From Myxococcota bacterium (lineage in GTDB: Bacteria; Myxococcota_A; UBA9160; UBA6930), in NCBI GenBank assembly GCA_030065975.1, contig JASJCN010000020.1, positions 1 through 46,807 on the forward strand: a stretch of DNA of 46,807 bases, given 5' to 3'. Each line of letters begins with the position of its first letter. Positions within the stretch are counted from its first letter, which is position 1. The notes under the pieces were generated by a model. The model did no database searches. It was not told the origin of the DNA and saw only the letters and a list, made by a program, of their open reading frames with translations. The translations under genes were made by a program, and so were the position numbers. This document shows, in pieces, positions 33,267 to 41,762 of this stretch.

Positions 33267-34757
33267 GTGCAGGCCCCGAGCAGCATCCACGACCTGAAGA
33301 CCCTGGTCCTCTCCTTCCACCCGGCGATTGCCGTCGACACGGTGGAGGAGGAGCGTGTCGAGCAGCTGATCGACGCCGTGGCGGACGAGCTCGAGATGCC
33401 GGTCTTCGTCTGGTCCGTGACCCACGGGCTGATCCAGAAGCCGACGGCCCACGCGAACCGCGGCACGGCCGAGCCGATCGAGGTGCTCCAGCACCTGCGC
33501 ACGCTCTCGGTCGAGGGCATCTTCGTGCTCCAGGACTTCGCCCGGCACCTCGACGACGCGGCCGTCTCCCGCGCCTTCCGCGACGTGGCGCGCAAGTTCG
33601 AGCAGACCCACGCGACGCTCGTCGTCACCGGCGCGGGCCACGCGTTCCCGAAGGAGATCGAGTCCCAGGTCGTGCACTTCGACCTCGAGCTCCCGGACGC
33701 CGAGGAGCTCGAGCGCGTGGTGCTGGCGGTGTTGAGCTCGATCCGCGATCGCATGGACATCGAGGTCGAGCTCTCGAAGGACGAGCGCAAGCAGCTGATC
33801 CAGGCCCTCTCGGGGCTCACCTGCAACCAGGCGCGCCAGAGCGTGGCGCGCGTGGTGCTCGAGGACGGTCGCCTCGACGCCAAGGACATCTCGCGGCTCC
33901 AGACCGAGAAGGCGCGGACGCTCGGCCGGGACGGCCTGCTCGAGTATCTGCCGCCGGACGAGAACCCCTTCGAGCTCGGCGGCTTCCACGGCCTGCGCGG
34001 GTGGCTCGAGCGCGCCCGCATCGGCTTCAGCGAGCAGGCCCGGTCGCTCGGGCTCGAGGCGCCCCGGGGCATCCTGATGGTGGGCGTGCAGGGCTGCGGC
34101 AAGTCCCTCGCGGCCAAGTCGATCGCCCGGGAGTGGAACCAGCCGCTGCTCAAGCTCGACGCCGGGCGCCTCTACGACAAGTACGTCGGCGAGTCCGAGC
34201 GCAACCTGCGCAAGGCGCTCTCGACCGCCGAGGCCCTGGCCCCGGTCGTGCTGTGGATCGACGAGATCGAGAAGGCCTTCGCCTCGGTCGGCAGCGGCGA
34301 CCACGACGGCGGCACGAGCCAGCGGATCTTCGCCACGATCCTCACCTGGCTCCAGGAGAAGAAGGAGGCCGTGTTCGTCGTGGCCACGGCCAACGACGTC
34401 TTCCGTCTGCCTCCCGAGTTGATGCGCAAGGGCCGCTTCGACGAGATCTTCTTCGTCGACCTGCCCGACGAGACCGAGCGCGCGGAGATCTTCCGCATCC
34501 ACCTGATTCGCCGGCGCCAGAATCCCGAGCGCTTCGAGCTGCCGTGCCTGGTGGCGGCCAGCCACGGCATGAGCGGCGCCGAGATCGAGCAGGCCGTGAT
34601 CGCCTCGCTGTACTCGGCCTTGCACGCCAAGGCCGCGCTCTCGACCGAGGGCATCCTGCGCGAGCTGCAGAGCACCGTGCCGCTCTCGGTCTCGCGGCGC
34701 GAGGATCTCGACCGCCTGCGCGCACTCGCCCGGGAGCGCTTCGTCCCCGTGCGCTAG
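33267..34757 (+). CDS. AAA+ ATPase, Ycf46-like
   Basis: A 496-residue protein. The N-terminal part (residues about 1-240) has the extended form of the Ycf46 family (FHPAIAVDTVEEERVEQLI, then QDFARHL), followed by a classical AAA module: Walker A VGVQGCGKSLAAKSIA, Walker B VVLWIDEIEKAF, sensor-1 ATAND, and an arginine finger in MRKGRFDEIFF. Ycf46 homologues in cyanobacteria and plastids are of unclear role; one cyanobacterial homologue has been linked to inorganic carbon response. The GTG at 33267 lacks a ribosome binding site. Stops on a CTAG shared with the convergent methyltransferase. Confidence 0.88.
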   Translation: MQAPSSIHDLKTLVLSFHPAIAVDTVEEERVEQLIDAVADELEMPVFVWSVTHGLIQKPTAHANRGTAEPIEVLQHLRTLSVEGIFVLQDFARHLDDAAVSRAFRDVARKFEQTHATLVVTGAGHAFPKEIESQVVHFDLELPDAEELERVVLAVLSSIRDRMDIEVELSKDERKQLIQALSGLTCNQARQSVARVVLEDGRLDAKDISRLQTEKARTLGRDGLLEYLPPDENPFELGGFHGLRGWLERARIGFSEQARSLGLEAPRGILMVGVQGCGKSLAAKSIAREWNQPLLKLDAGRLYDKYVGESERNLRKALSTAEALAPVVLWIDEIEKAFASVGSGDHDGGTSQRIFATILTWLQEKKEAVFVVATANDVFRLPPELMRKGRFDEIFFVDLPDETERAEIFRIHLIRRRQNPERFELPCLVAASHGMSGAEIEQAVIASLYSALHAKAALSTEGILRELQSTVPLSVSRREDLDRLRALARERFVPVR

Positions 34758-35656
34758 CGGCTCTTCGAGCCGCAGAAGACGTGGAAGCTGCGTGTCGCCG
34801 CGAGGCGACGGACGCCACCGAGATGGGCACCGAGCCATCGCTCGAGCGGGATGGTGGACTGGCTCACCACGTGGAGGCTCCCGCCCGGCTCGAGCCGGGC
34901 GGCCGCTCCGGCCACGAGCGCCTGGATCGGCCCGGTGTCCCGCGCCACTCCCGCGTGGAAGGGCGGGTTCGAGACGACGTGCGCGAAGCGCAGGTCAGGG
35001 GGCAGGCCGTCGAACCCGTCGCTGGCGAGCCGGCGCAGCCCGGGCACGTTCCGCTCCGCCGCGGCGAGGGCGAGGGCATCGACGTCGACTCCGTAGAGCG
35101 CGCAGTCGGGCGCCAGCTGGTGCAGCGCCGCCGAGATCGCGCCCGCCCCGCAGCCGAAGTCGAGGACGTTCGCGCCCGCGGCTGGCCTCGGCAGGTTCTC
35201 GCACAGGAGCGCCGTCGCCGCGTCGAGCCGGCCGTGGGCGAAGAGCCCGGGATAGGAGACGAGCTCGACGTCTCCGCCGGGAAGCTCCGCCGTGAAGCGC
35301 TCCTCCCAGTCGCCGAGCTCGCCGCGCAGGTCGGCGGCCCCGCGCCGTGCGGTCCAGACCCGGCTGTGCTTTCGGGTCTCGACGCTCACCACGTCGTCGC
35401 ACACGGCCTCGAGGGCCGAGCCGGCCGAGCGGATGCCCTCGGCGTTGTGGCCGTAGAGCCAGATCCTCCCGCCGGGCTCGAGCCGGGAGAGCACCGCGTG
35501 CAGCGTCATCTCGAGGGCGCGGCGGCCCTTCGGAAGGCGCAGGGCCGCCGCCGCGGCAAGCGTGGGCTCGGGCCAGGGCAGCGGCGTGTGGCCGGTGCGC
35601 GCGCGGCGGCGCCAGCGCTGGATCGCGACGCCCGCCTCGGCGAGCGCCAGGGCCAC
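34754..35656 (-). CDS. rRNA (guanine-N2) methyltransferase, RsmC/RlmG-like
   Basis: About 300 residues. The C-terminal catalytic domain has the SAM motif NVLDFGCGAGAISAAL, an acidic YGVDVDALAL and the VSNPPFHAG motif (NPPF/Y) used by N-methyltransferases acting on guanine in 16S or 23S rRNA. The N-terminal half resembles the inactive duplicated domain of RsmC. The stated start is GTG 35656, but the frame is open and protein-like for another 40 codons upstream (SPILLADDEG, GHVAAGWLREL) with no ATG, GTG or TTG, so the natural start may be a CTG or the region may carry an error. Upstream NUDIX stop lies at 35775. Confidence 0.78.
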   Translation of the reverse strand: MALALAEAGVAIQRWRRRARTGHTPLPWPEPTLAAAAALRLPKGRRALEMTLHAVLSRLEPGGRIWLYGHNAEGIRSAGSALEAVCDDVVSVETRKHSRVWTARRGAADLRGELGDWEERFTAELPGGDVELVSYPGLFAHGRLDAATALLCENLPRPAAGANVLDFGCGAGAISAALHQLAPDCALYGVDVDALALAAAERNVPGLRRLASDGFDGLPPDLRFAHVVSNPPFHAGVARDTGPIQALVAGAAARLEPGGSLHVVSQSTIPLERWLGAHLGGVRRLAATRSFHVFCGSKSR

Positions 35657-35774
35657 CTCGTCGCCCTCGTCGTCGGCCAGCAGGATCGGCGAGGGCAGCG
35701 GGCTGCGTCGGCCGAGCTCCCTGAGCCAGCCCGCGGCGACGTGCCCCGGCGCGTCCCCTGCGAAGCGGGCCAGG

Positions 35775-36257
35775 TCAGGCTCCTGCGCTTCGGGTCGAGG
35801 CGAGGGCCTCGTCCCGGTCGAGATACACGCGAAGCGGCTTCCACAGCGGGAGACGGCCGAGGGTCGCCTCGTCGCAGAAGCGCGCCTCCACGACCTCGCG
35901 GTTGTCGATCACGAGCTCGGGCTCCTCCTCCACCCGCAGCTCGAAGAAGCGCACGTGGTCGCAGACGTAGGAGTGCTCCACCTCGAGCATCCCGGCGTCG
36001 CGCAGCGAGTCGGCCACGGGCTCGAAGCCGACCTCCTCGCGCAGCTCCCGCAGCGCCTCGCTCCGCGCGTCGGCCCGCCGGCGCCGCAGCCCACCGGGCG
36101 GGCCCCAGGTCTCGCGGTAGGAGTTGCGCACGAGGAGCAGTCGCTCGTCGTGCCAGACGAGGACCGCGACGCCGTCCACGTGGGGGTGGTAGAAGCGGAA
36201 GATCCGCTGGCCCAACCACCAGGCCAGGCGATACGCGGTGCGGTAGAGGGCGTCCAC
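35775..36257 (-). CDS. NUDIX hydrolase
   Basis: A 160-residue nucleotide diphosphate hydrolase. The Nudix box reads GGLRRRRADARSEALREL followed by REEVGF; the REUxEExGU half is complete, but the first Glu of the box (Gx5E) is Ala, which may lower activity or change its use. FYHPHVDGVAVLVWHD and WGPPGG bracket the box as expected. An N-terminal aromatic-basic stretch (YRTAYRLAWWLGQRIFRFY) could contact membrane lipid. Precedes the RsmC-like methyltransferase on the same strand. Substrate unknown. Confidence 0.85.
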   Translation of the reverse strand: MDALYRTAYRLAWWLGQRIFRFYHPHVDGVAVLVWHDERLLLVRNSYRETWGPPGGLRRRRADARSEALRELREEVGFEPVADSLRDAGMLEVEHSYVCDHVRFFELRVEEEPELVIDNREVVEARFCDEATLGRLPLWKPLRVYLDRDEALASTRSAGA

Positions 36258-36378
36258 GCGCCGATGCTAGACAGCGCGGCCACGGAGGGAAACCACGCGC
36301 CGTCTCCTTCCTCGACGGGGAGTCGGGCATGGCCGCGTCGCGAGCTAGCGTCTCCATGGAAGCGCAAAGAGGAGTCCC

Positions 36379-37188
36379 ATGAGCACCGGCCTGCAGTTCG
36401 ACCCCGCCATGTCCAAGGGCATCGAGGCCCAGTATCGACGACCCCAGATGGTCCGGCGGCGTGCGCGCGCGCTCGTCCTGGCCGACCCGCGCATCGGACA
36501 GGACGTGCTCGACGTCGGCTGTGGCCCTGGCTACCTGACGGCGGACCTCGCCGCCGGCGTCACCGACAGCGGCAGCGTGCTCGGCATCGACCAGAGCGAC
36601 TCGATGCTCGCGCTGGCCGGCGCGCGCTGCGAGGGGCTTCCGCAGGTGCGCCTCGAGAAGGGGGACGCCACGAGTCTCCCCCTCGCCGACGCGAGCATGG
36701 ACCTCGCGCTCTCGACCCAGGTGCTCGAGTACGTGGCCGACGTCGACGTCGCGCTGTCCGAGATGGGGCGGGTGCTGAGGCCGGGCGGCCGCTGTGTGCT
36801 GCTCGCCACCGACTGGCGTTCGGTGGCGTGGTACTCGAGCGACGAGGAGCGCATGACGCGCATGCTCTCCGCCTGGGAGGAGCACCTCGCGCATCCGACC
36901 CTCCCGCGGACCCTGGCGGCACGGCTGAGCGCGCAGGGGTTCCGCGTGGATGCGGTCGAGCGCTATTCCGTGCTCGAGACCAGCGGAGACGTCGCCGACT
37001 ACGCGTCCATGATGATCATGGCCATCGCGAGCTTCGCACCCGGTCGACGCGGCGTGACGAAGGAAGAGGCCGCGGCGTGGGCCGACGAGCAGGGTCGCCT
37101 GCGCGCCGAGGGTGGCTTCCATTTCTCCGTGGGCCAGTACTTCTTCACGGCCACGCGAAGCCAGGCGCTGGCGCCCCCGAGTCGCTAG
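36379..37188 (+). CDS. UbiE-type SAM-dependent methyltransferase
   Basis: A 269-residue class I methyltransferase. Motif I is VLDVGCGPGYLTADL, then LGIDQSDSML, GDATSLPLADASMD and RVLRPGGRC in family order; STQVLEYV is the post-I motif. The C-terminal region with EEAAAWADEQ is typical of small-molecule methyltransferases such as UbiE/arsenite or sterol types. No target can be named. It has an AGGAG site seven bases before ATG 36379. Convergent with the anchored protein through a shared CTAG. Confidence 0.9.
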   Translation: MSTGLQFDPAMSKGIEAQYRRPQMVRRRARALVLADPRIGQDVLDVGCGPGYLTADLAAGVTDSGSVLGIDQSDSMLALAGARCEGLPQVRLEKGDATSLPLADASMDLALSTQVLEYVADVDVALSEMGRVLRPGGRCVLLATDWRSVAWYSSDEERMTRMLSAWEEHLAHPTLPRTLAARLSAQGFRVDAVERYSVLETSGDVADYASMMIMAIASFAPGRRGVTKEEAAAWADEQGRLRAEGGFHFSVGQYFFTATRSQALAPPSR

Positions 37189-38138
37189 GGCGCGAGCTCC
37201 TCGAGGATCGATCCGAGGCCAGACGTGGTCGGCGTCGCCGCCGGCGCCTCGATGCGATGGACGACGGTGCGCGAGAGATCGCCGTTCGGCAGCTGGTGCG
37301 CGGCGAGCACCGTCTCGCCCGGGCGCAGCTCGAGGTCGAGGTCGAAGATGCCGCGACGCGGGTCCGGAAGGGTCGGGATCTCGAGGAGCGCGATGGGACG
37401 GCCGCTCGCGGTCTGGAGCAGAACCGTGCCGGAGCTCTCGCCTGCCACCACGCGGAGGCTCGAGGCGCCCTCGCCCGGCGGGCCCCTGAGCAGCGTCGGC
37501 GGGCGCACATAGCCCCGCGAAAGGGTGCGCGGCTGGGAGCGTTCGAAGGCCTCGGGGCCGGCGCCGGCCGGCGAGATCCAGATCTCCCGGTCCTCGGAGG
37601 TCGGCATCTGCTGAGGAAGATCGAGGGCTCCGACTTCGTCGCTCTCGCCCTCGCCGACGCGTACGAAGGCGCCGTCCTCGGTCTCCTGCCAGATCTCGAG
37701 GCGCCGGGGGCCGGCGGTGTCGAGACCCTCGAGCGAGGCGCCGAGGCTGCCGGCGACCGTCTCCGGGGTCTCGAGGTGGATCTCGCCGATGCGGCCGCCG
37801 GAGAGGAGGTTCGGGCCGGTGCGTCGGGACGAGCCGACCCACCGTTCGTAGGGGGCGAGCTCGCGCTCCGCGCTGCGCGAAGCCGCGAGGTCGACTCCTT
37901 CCGGTCCCGTCTCGTCGTCTGCGCGTGACGGCGTCGGGCTCGGCTCCCCTGCGTCGGGCCGGGTCGTTGCCGTGTGGGGGGGCGGAGCGGCCGCCACTCC
38001 CGGCAGCGCGCGCCCCGGTGTGCCGGGATCCGAGGGAGCGAGCAGCACCCCGAGCCAGAGCGCGCCGCCCAACACGCCCAATACGCCGAGCGCGCCGAGC
38101 CCGCGGACTAGAGCACGAGATCGCTGCGGATGCCGCAC
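37185..38138 (-). CDS. Membrane-anchored protein of unknown function
   Basis: A 317-residue protein. A basic start (MRHPQRSRALVRG) is followed by one hydrophobic segment (GALGVLGVLGGALWLGVLL, residues about 14-32), then a Pro/Thr-rich linker and a periplasmic region built of two similar halves with RRLEIWQETEDGAFVR and TVLLQTASGRPIALLEIP, possibly beta sandwich domains. It has no catalytic motif I recognise. The GTG at 38138 is preceded by a GAGGG site and overlaps the lipoprotein gene by 31 bases, suggesting coupled expression. Function unknown. Confidence 0.7.
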   Translation of the reverse strand: MRHPQRSRALVRGLGALGVLGVLGGALWLGVLLAPSDPGTPGRALPGVAAAPPPHTATTRPDAGEPSPTPSRADDETGPEGVDLAASRSAERELAPYERWVGSSRRTGPNLLSGGRIGEIHLETPETVAGSLGASLEGLDTAGPRRLEIWQETEDGAFVRVGEGESDEVGALDLPQQMPTSEDREIWISPAGAGPEAFERSQPRTLSRGYVRPPTLLRGPPGEGASSLRVVAGESSGTVLLQTASGRPIALLEIPTLPDPRRGIFDLDLELRPGETVLAAHQLPNGDLSRTVVHRIEAPAATPTTSGLGSILEELAP

Positions 38139-39700
38139 AGCCGACCCTCGGGAAGCCCGACGAGCAGGTAGACGTCGGGCAGGTTCGCAGGGGGAGGAGC
38201 ATTCCGGACCCGAATCGCCGTCGGTGCCTGGAGCTGGCCCACCGCCAGGGGGACGAGCGGCGCCGCCGCCGGGAACTCCTCGCGCAGGCTGATGCGCGCC
38301 GCAGGAAGCGGGATGCCCGGAACCGGTGCGGTGGTGAGATCGAAGGCCCACGACGAGACGGTTCCGTCGCAGAACTCCACCGCCACCAGGCGGCCGTCCG
38401 CCGTCCAGTCGGTGCCGACCACGCTGCCCTGGCAGATCGCCGCCGGGGGCGCCGTGCCCAGCGGCGTGAGGGTGAGCGACGTGGAGACGATCACCGCGTC
38501 GGGCCCGGTGGATCCGTCGAGGATGGGCGGCGGGTCCACGGGGGCCAGGCCCAGCATCGGGAGGGCGCGCAGGTCGAAGGCCAGCACCTCGCGCCGGAGC
38601 AGGCTCCCGACCGTTCCGATGCTGTCGTCGGGGTCGACGGCGACCCGCGCGAAGCCGGCGGCGCTGTCGCCGAGGGGGATCACGCCGGCGACGAAGGGGT
38701 CGCCCGCGGCCGGGATCTCGAGCACCTCGATGGCCGAGGCCTGGGCGGCGGCCACGGCGCTGGGGGCGAGGCCGAAGTTCAGGATGGGCTGGGTGCCGAC
38801 GGTGCCGAGCTCCCGGGCCACGGCACCGGCTGCGGTGACCAGCATGAAGGAGCGGACGCCCGGCGCGGGCTCGGCGTAGGCGACGACGTCGGTCGGGTTG
38901 GTGGTGCCCGTGAAGATCACCTGGGGGTCGGGGTCGGCGATCACCGGCGTGCCCCCGCTCAGGTCGATCCCGAACACCAGCACGACACCCGGGCCGTAGG
39001 TCGGGTCCTCGTTGGAGGCGAAGTCGTCCTGGATGTTCGACATCGAGACGAAGAGCCGCGTGCCCGCGGAGTCGATGGCGGCGCCCGTCGTGCCCGTCGC
39101 CACGAAGGGCGCGTCGAAGGGGTTGCCGGCCGAGTCGAGCGTGCCGGCCGGCGGCGTGATCGTCACGGCCGTCGAGATCGCCGTGCGCGCCAGCCCGTCG
39201 ACGGTTCCCGTGACGAGGGTGCCGTCGCTGGGATCGGCGAAGACGACCTGCTCGTTCACGGTGGTCGTGATCAACGCGAGGTCCTCGTTCACGCCCACCA
39301 CGCCGTCGAGCACCGGCGGCACCACGTCGGGAACGCCGTCGCCGTCGCTGTCGGCCGGGAGCTCCGGGGCCGAGCCCAGGAGCGAGGCCGGGTCGTCGCC
39401 CACGTTCATCGGGATCAGCGCCGGCGGCGTCGGGTTGCCCACGATCAACGTGTTGGCGACGCCGGGGACCCGATCGAGGGCCAGTGGCATGCTCGCCGGC
39501 AGGCTCGCGCACTGCTCGACGCTCACCTCGGGCGTGACCTCGGCGACCTCCTCGGCGGCCTGGCGCGCCAGGAGCTCGCGGAACTGGCTGATGGTGAGGC
39601 CGTCGCCGTCCAGGCACTCCCCGACCCCGAGGCACGCGATCAGGCAGATCGCGAGCAGCAGGGTGCGCGTACGCCGGGAAGCGGGACTCGAATCGGGCAT
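38108..39700 (-). CDS. Secreted lipoprotein-like protein, probable beta-propeller
   Basis: A 530-residue exported protein. The N-terminus (RTRTLLLAICLIACLGVGEC) is a signal peptide with a possible lipobox LIAC. The mature protein carries a calcium-binding-type DSDGDGVPD near residue 120, and many short segments of the YncE/beta-propeller kind (GAAIDSAGTRLFVSMSN, DVVAYAEPAPGVRSF, SSWAFDLTTAP) suggest a WD-like propeller displayed outside the inner membrane. ATG 39700 is chosen because it starts right before the signal peptide. It overlaps the anchored protein gene at its end. Function unknown. Confidence 0.75.
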   Translation of the reverse strand: MPDSSPASRRTRTLLLAICLIACLGVGECLDGDGLTISQFRELLARQAAEEVAEVTPEVSVEQCASLPASMPLALDRVPGVANTLIVGNPTPPALIPMNVGDDPASLLGSAPELPADSDGDGVPDVVPPVLDGVVGVNEDLALITTTVNEQVVFADPSDGTLVTGTVDGLARTAISTAVTITPPAGTLDSAGNPFDAPFVATGTTGAAIDSAGTRLFVSMSNIQDDFASNEDPTYGPGVVLVFGIDLSGGTPVIADPDPQVIFTGTTNPTDVVAYAEPAPGVRSFMLVTAAGAVARELGTVGTQPILNFGLAPSAVAAAQASAIEVLEIPAAGDPFVAGVIPLGDSAAGFARVAVDPDDSIGTVGSLLRREVLAFDLRALPMLGLAPVDPPPILDGSTGPDAVIVSTSLTLTPLGTAPPAAICQGSVVGTDWTADGRLVAVEFCDGTVSSWAFDLTTAPVPGIPLPAARISLREEFPAAAPLVPLAVGQLQAPTAIRVRNAPPPANLPDVYLLVGLPEGRLCGIRSDLVL

Positions 39701-39782
39701 GGGCGACTGCAGGTTAGTCCAGTGCCGGCGGCCTGGGTGACGTCCCCTCCGGGGCATGCCGCCTCGCTGCTAGCGTGTCGCC

Positions 39783-40226
39783 ATGCACGACCGCGCATGC
39801 CTCGCCTTCGTCCTGCTGATCGCTGCTCTCGGCCTCGCGTGTGGCCCCATCGTCACGATCCCCGGAGGCCGCCTGTCCGGGGAGGTCGCGAGCCCGCCGG
39901 CCGACTGGAGCTTCACCGACGCGGTCGACACCATGCAGCTCGAGACCGCACCCGACGATCCCTACTCGGTCAACGTCTGGGCGACGGCCTCGGCGGGCTC
40001 GATGTACGTCGTTGGCCGCGAGGGCAGCGGATGGGTCGATCGGGCCACGGCCAACCCCGAGGTGCGGCTGCGCGTGGGCGACACGCTCTACGAGCTGCGC
40101 GCCGTCCCCGTCACGGACGAGGCCGAGCTCGACGCCCTGGTCGCCGCCATCGGGGCCAAGTACGACTTCGAGCCCGACCCCGAGGATCGGGCGCGAGCGC
40201 GGCCGTTCCGGCTCGAGGCGCGCTGA
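39783..40226 (+). CDS. Small lipoprotein, possible split-barrel domain
   Basis: A 147-residue protein with the lipoprotein signal MHDRACLAFVLLIAALGLAC, Cys20 being the lipid site. The mature part WSFTDAVDTMQLET, SVNVWATASAGSMYVV, PEVRLRVGDTLYEL has the strand pattern of pyridoxamine-oxidase-like or DUF2255 folds; no cofactor motif is certain. Conservation elsewhere cannot be judged here. It converges with apbE and lies 22 bases from its stop. Confidence 0.7.
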   Translation: MHDRACLAFVLLIAALGLACGPIVTIPGGRLSGEVASPPADWSFTDAVDTMQLETAPDDPYSVNVWATASAGSMYVVGREGSGWVDRATANPEVRLRVGDTLYELRAVPVTDEAELDALVAAIGAKYDFEPDPEDRARARPFRLEAR

Positions 40227-40248
40227 GCCGCGCATCGGGCCCGCCGCT

Positions 40249-41253
40249 TCACTCGCTCGGTGCGGCCTCGAACCCGACCGCGGCGCGGAAGCCCGCCGTC
40301 TCCTGGCTCGCTTCGGCACCCATCCACAGGCCTTCGACGCCCTGCTGGGCCTCCATGGCGGCGATGGCGTCGGGAGCAGGCAGCACCAGCAGCGCCTTGC
40401 TGAAGGCCTCGGCCTGGGCGGCCGTGCCGGCCTCGACCACGGCGATCGCCTCGTGGTCGACCGGCCAACCCGTACGCGGATCGAGCACGTGGCCGAAGCG
40501 GCGTCCCGCGATCTCGCTCGAGCGCCCGAAGCTCCCGGAGATCGACAGTCGGGTGTCCCGCAGTACCGCCACGCCCGCGAAGTCGCCGCCGGGCCCGCGC
40601 ACGAGCACGCGCCAGCCGGGCTCGCCCTCGGGTGCGCCGATTCCGATCAGGCTCGACTGGCCGAAGGAGAGCAGCGCGCGCTCGATGCCGCGGGCGCGAA
40701 GCAGGGTCTCCATGCGATCGAGGGCCCAGCCCTTGGCCACCCCGCCGAGGTCGATGGACATGCCCGGGCGCGCGAGCCGCGCGCGTCCCCCCTCGACCTC
40801 GATCGCCTCGACGCCGACCTTCTCGCGCGTCGCGTCGATCTCCGCCTGGGTGGGCAGGCGGTCGCGCTCTCCCGCCGCCGTCCACAACGCGATCAGCGGG
40901 CCGACCGTGACGTCGAAGCTTCCCCGGGTCTGCCGGCCCAGGGCCTTCGCGTCCGCGAGCAGGGACAGGACGTCGGGATGGACGGGGAGGGCGGCGCCGC
41001 CGGCGCTCGCGTTGAGCTTCGAGACCTGGCTGTCCGGCCTCCAGCGCGAGAGCAGCGCCTCGAGCCGTTCGGCCTCGGCGTAGCAGGCCTCGGCGGCCTC
41101 GCGCGCGAGCCTCTCGCTCGGGGCTTCGATGGTCACCTCGAAGAGGGTGCCCATGGCGATGCGGCCGTCCTGGAAGCGCGCCGCGTCGGTGGGCGCCGCC
41201 AGCAGGGCGAGCCCGACGGCGAGCAGCCACGCCCGAGCGGCGCGGGCGATCAG
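40249..41253 (-). CDS. apbE: FAD:protein FMN transferase
   Basis: A 334-residue exported enzyme that attaches FMN from FAD to threonine or serine in flavinylation motifs. Signal peptide: ARAWLLAVGLALLAAPTDAA. ApbE family motifs: GTLFEVTIEA, LSRWRPDSQVSKLN, SFDVTVGPLI, SIDLGGVAKGWALDRM, and the conserved SISGSFGR and HVLDPRTGWPV. All key regions are intact. The start is uncertain: CTG at 41253 overlaps the membrane-protein stop (CTGA); no ATG, GTG or TTG lies just upstream, and an in-frame GTG some 50 bases earlier is the alternative. Fourth gene of the porin/FMN-binding operon, whose FMN-binding protein is its likely substrate. Confidence 0.9.
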   Translation of the reverse strand: MIARAARAWLLAVGLALLAAPTDAARFQDGRIAMGTLFEVTIEAPSERLAREAAEACYAEAERLEALLSRWRPDSQVSKLNASAGGAALPVHPDVLSLLADAKALGRQTRGSFDVTVGPLIALWTAAGERDRLPTQAEIDATREKVGVEAIEVEGGRARLARPGMSIDLGGVAKGWALDRMETLLRARGIERALLSFGQSSLIGIGAPEGEPGWRVLVRGPGGDFAGVAVLRDTRLSISGSFGRSSEIAGRRFGHVLDPRTGWPVDHEAIAVVEAGTAAQAEAFSKALLVLPAPDAIAAMEAQQGVEGLWMGAEASQETAGFRAAVGFEAAPSE

Positions 41254-41759
41254 GAAGTCGCCTCGCCCGACCTGTAGTTGCGGCTGTTGCCCGCGAAGAC
41301 CGACCACAGGCAGATCCCCATCAGGGCCAGCAGGCTCCCCTGCAGGAGCAGGAAGCCGCCCACCTTCACGAAGGCCAGGTGCGGGCTCACGAAGCGCACG
41401 AGCCAGCCGCCGCTCTCGTCCACGAGGGCCGACACGAAGGGCAGCACGATCAGCCAGAGCTTGGTGCGATTCGAGACCGGCGCGAAGAGCACCAGATGGG
41501 TCAGCACCAGCAGCAGCATGCCCATGGCGAAGAGGTGGAAGTGCGAGACCTCGAGCAGCCCCTGGTAGCTGCGCGGCTGCAGGTAGCGCTCCTCCGAGCC
41601 CAGGTAGTACTCGACCACCGAGCTCGGAGCGAGCGTCATCTTCTGGAAGTAGAGCAGCGCGTTGGTCAGCCACAGGCCGGCCACGTAGGTGACGTAGAGC
41701 ACGACGATCGTCTGGAGCAGCCGGTTGCGGCTCCACTCGCCGGTGACCACGAAGCGCAA
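41250..41759 (-). CDS. Four-helix membrane protein between FMN-binding protein and ApbE
   Basis: A 169-residue integral membrane protein. Four hydrophobic segments at about residues 16-38, 72-92, 100-120 and 132-153. The His-containing SHFHLFAMGMLLLVLTHLVLF has two or three His spaced as in di-haem or quinone-site helices, so it may carry haem b or pass electrons to the flavoprotein. I do not recognise a named family. It lies in the porin/FMN-binding/ApbE operon with its start two bases after the FMN-binding stop (41763). Confidence 0.75.
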   Translation of the reverse strand: MRFVVTGEWSRNRLLQTIVVLYVTYVAGLWLTNALLYFQKMTLAPSSVVEYYLGSEERYLQPRSYQGLLEVSHFHLFAMGMLLLVLTHLVLFAPVSNRTKLWLIVLPFVSALVDESGGWLVRFVSPHLAFVKVGGFLLLQGSLLALMGICLWSVFAGNSRNYRSGEATS

Positions 41760-41762
41760 GGG

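Noticed and set aside
35506-38202. An 898-codon reverse frame crossing several genes
   Set aside because: It runs through other well-supported genes in both directions, and its composition is Arg/Ala/Pro-rich noise; only its start region overlaps a real anchored-protein gene.
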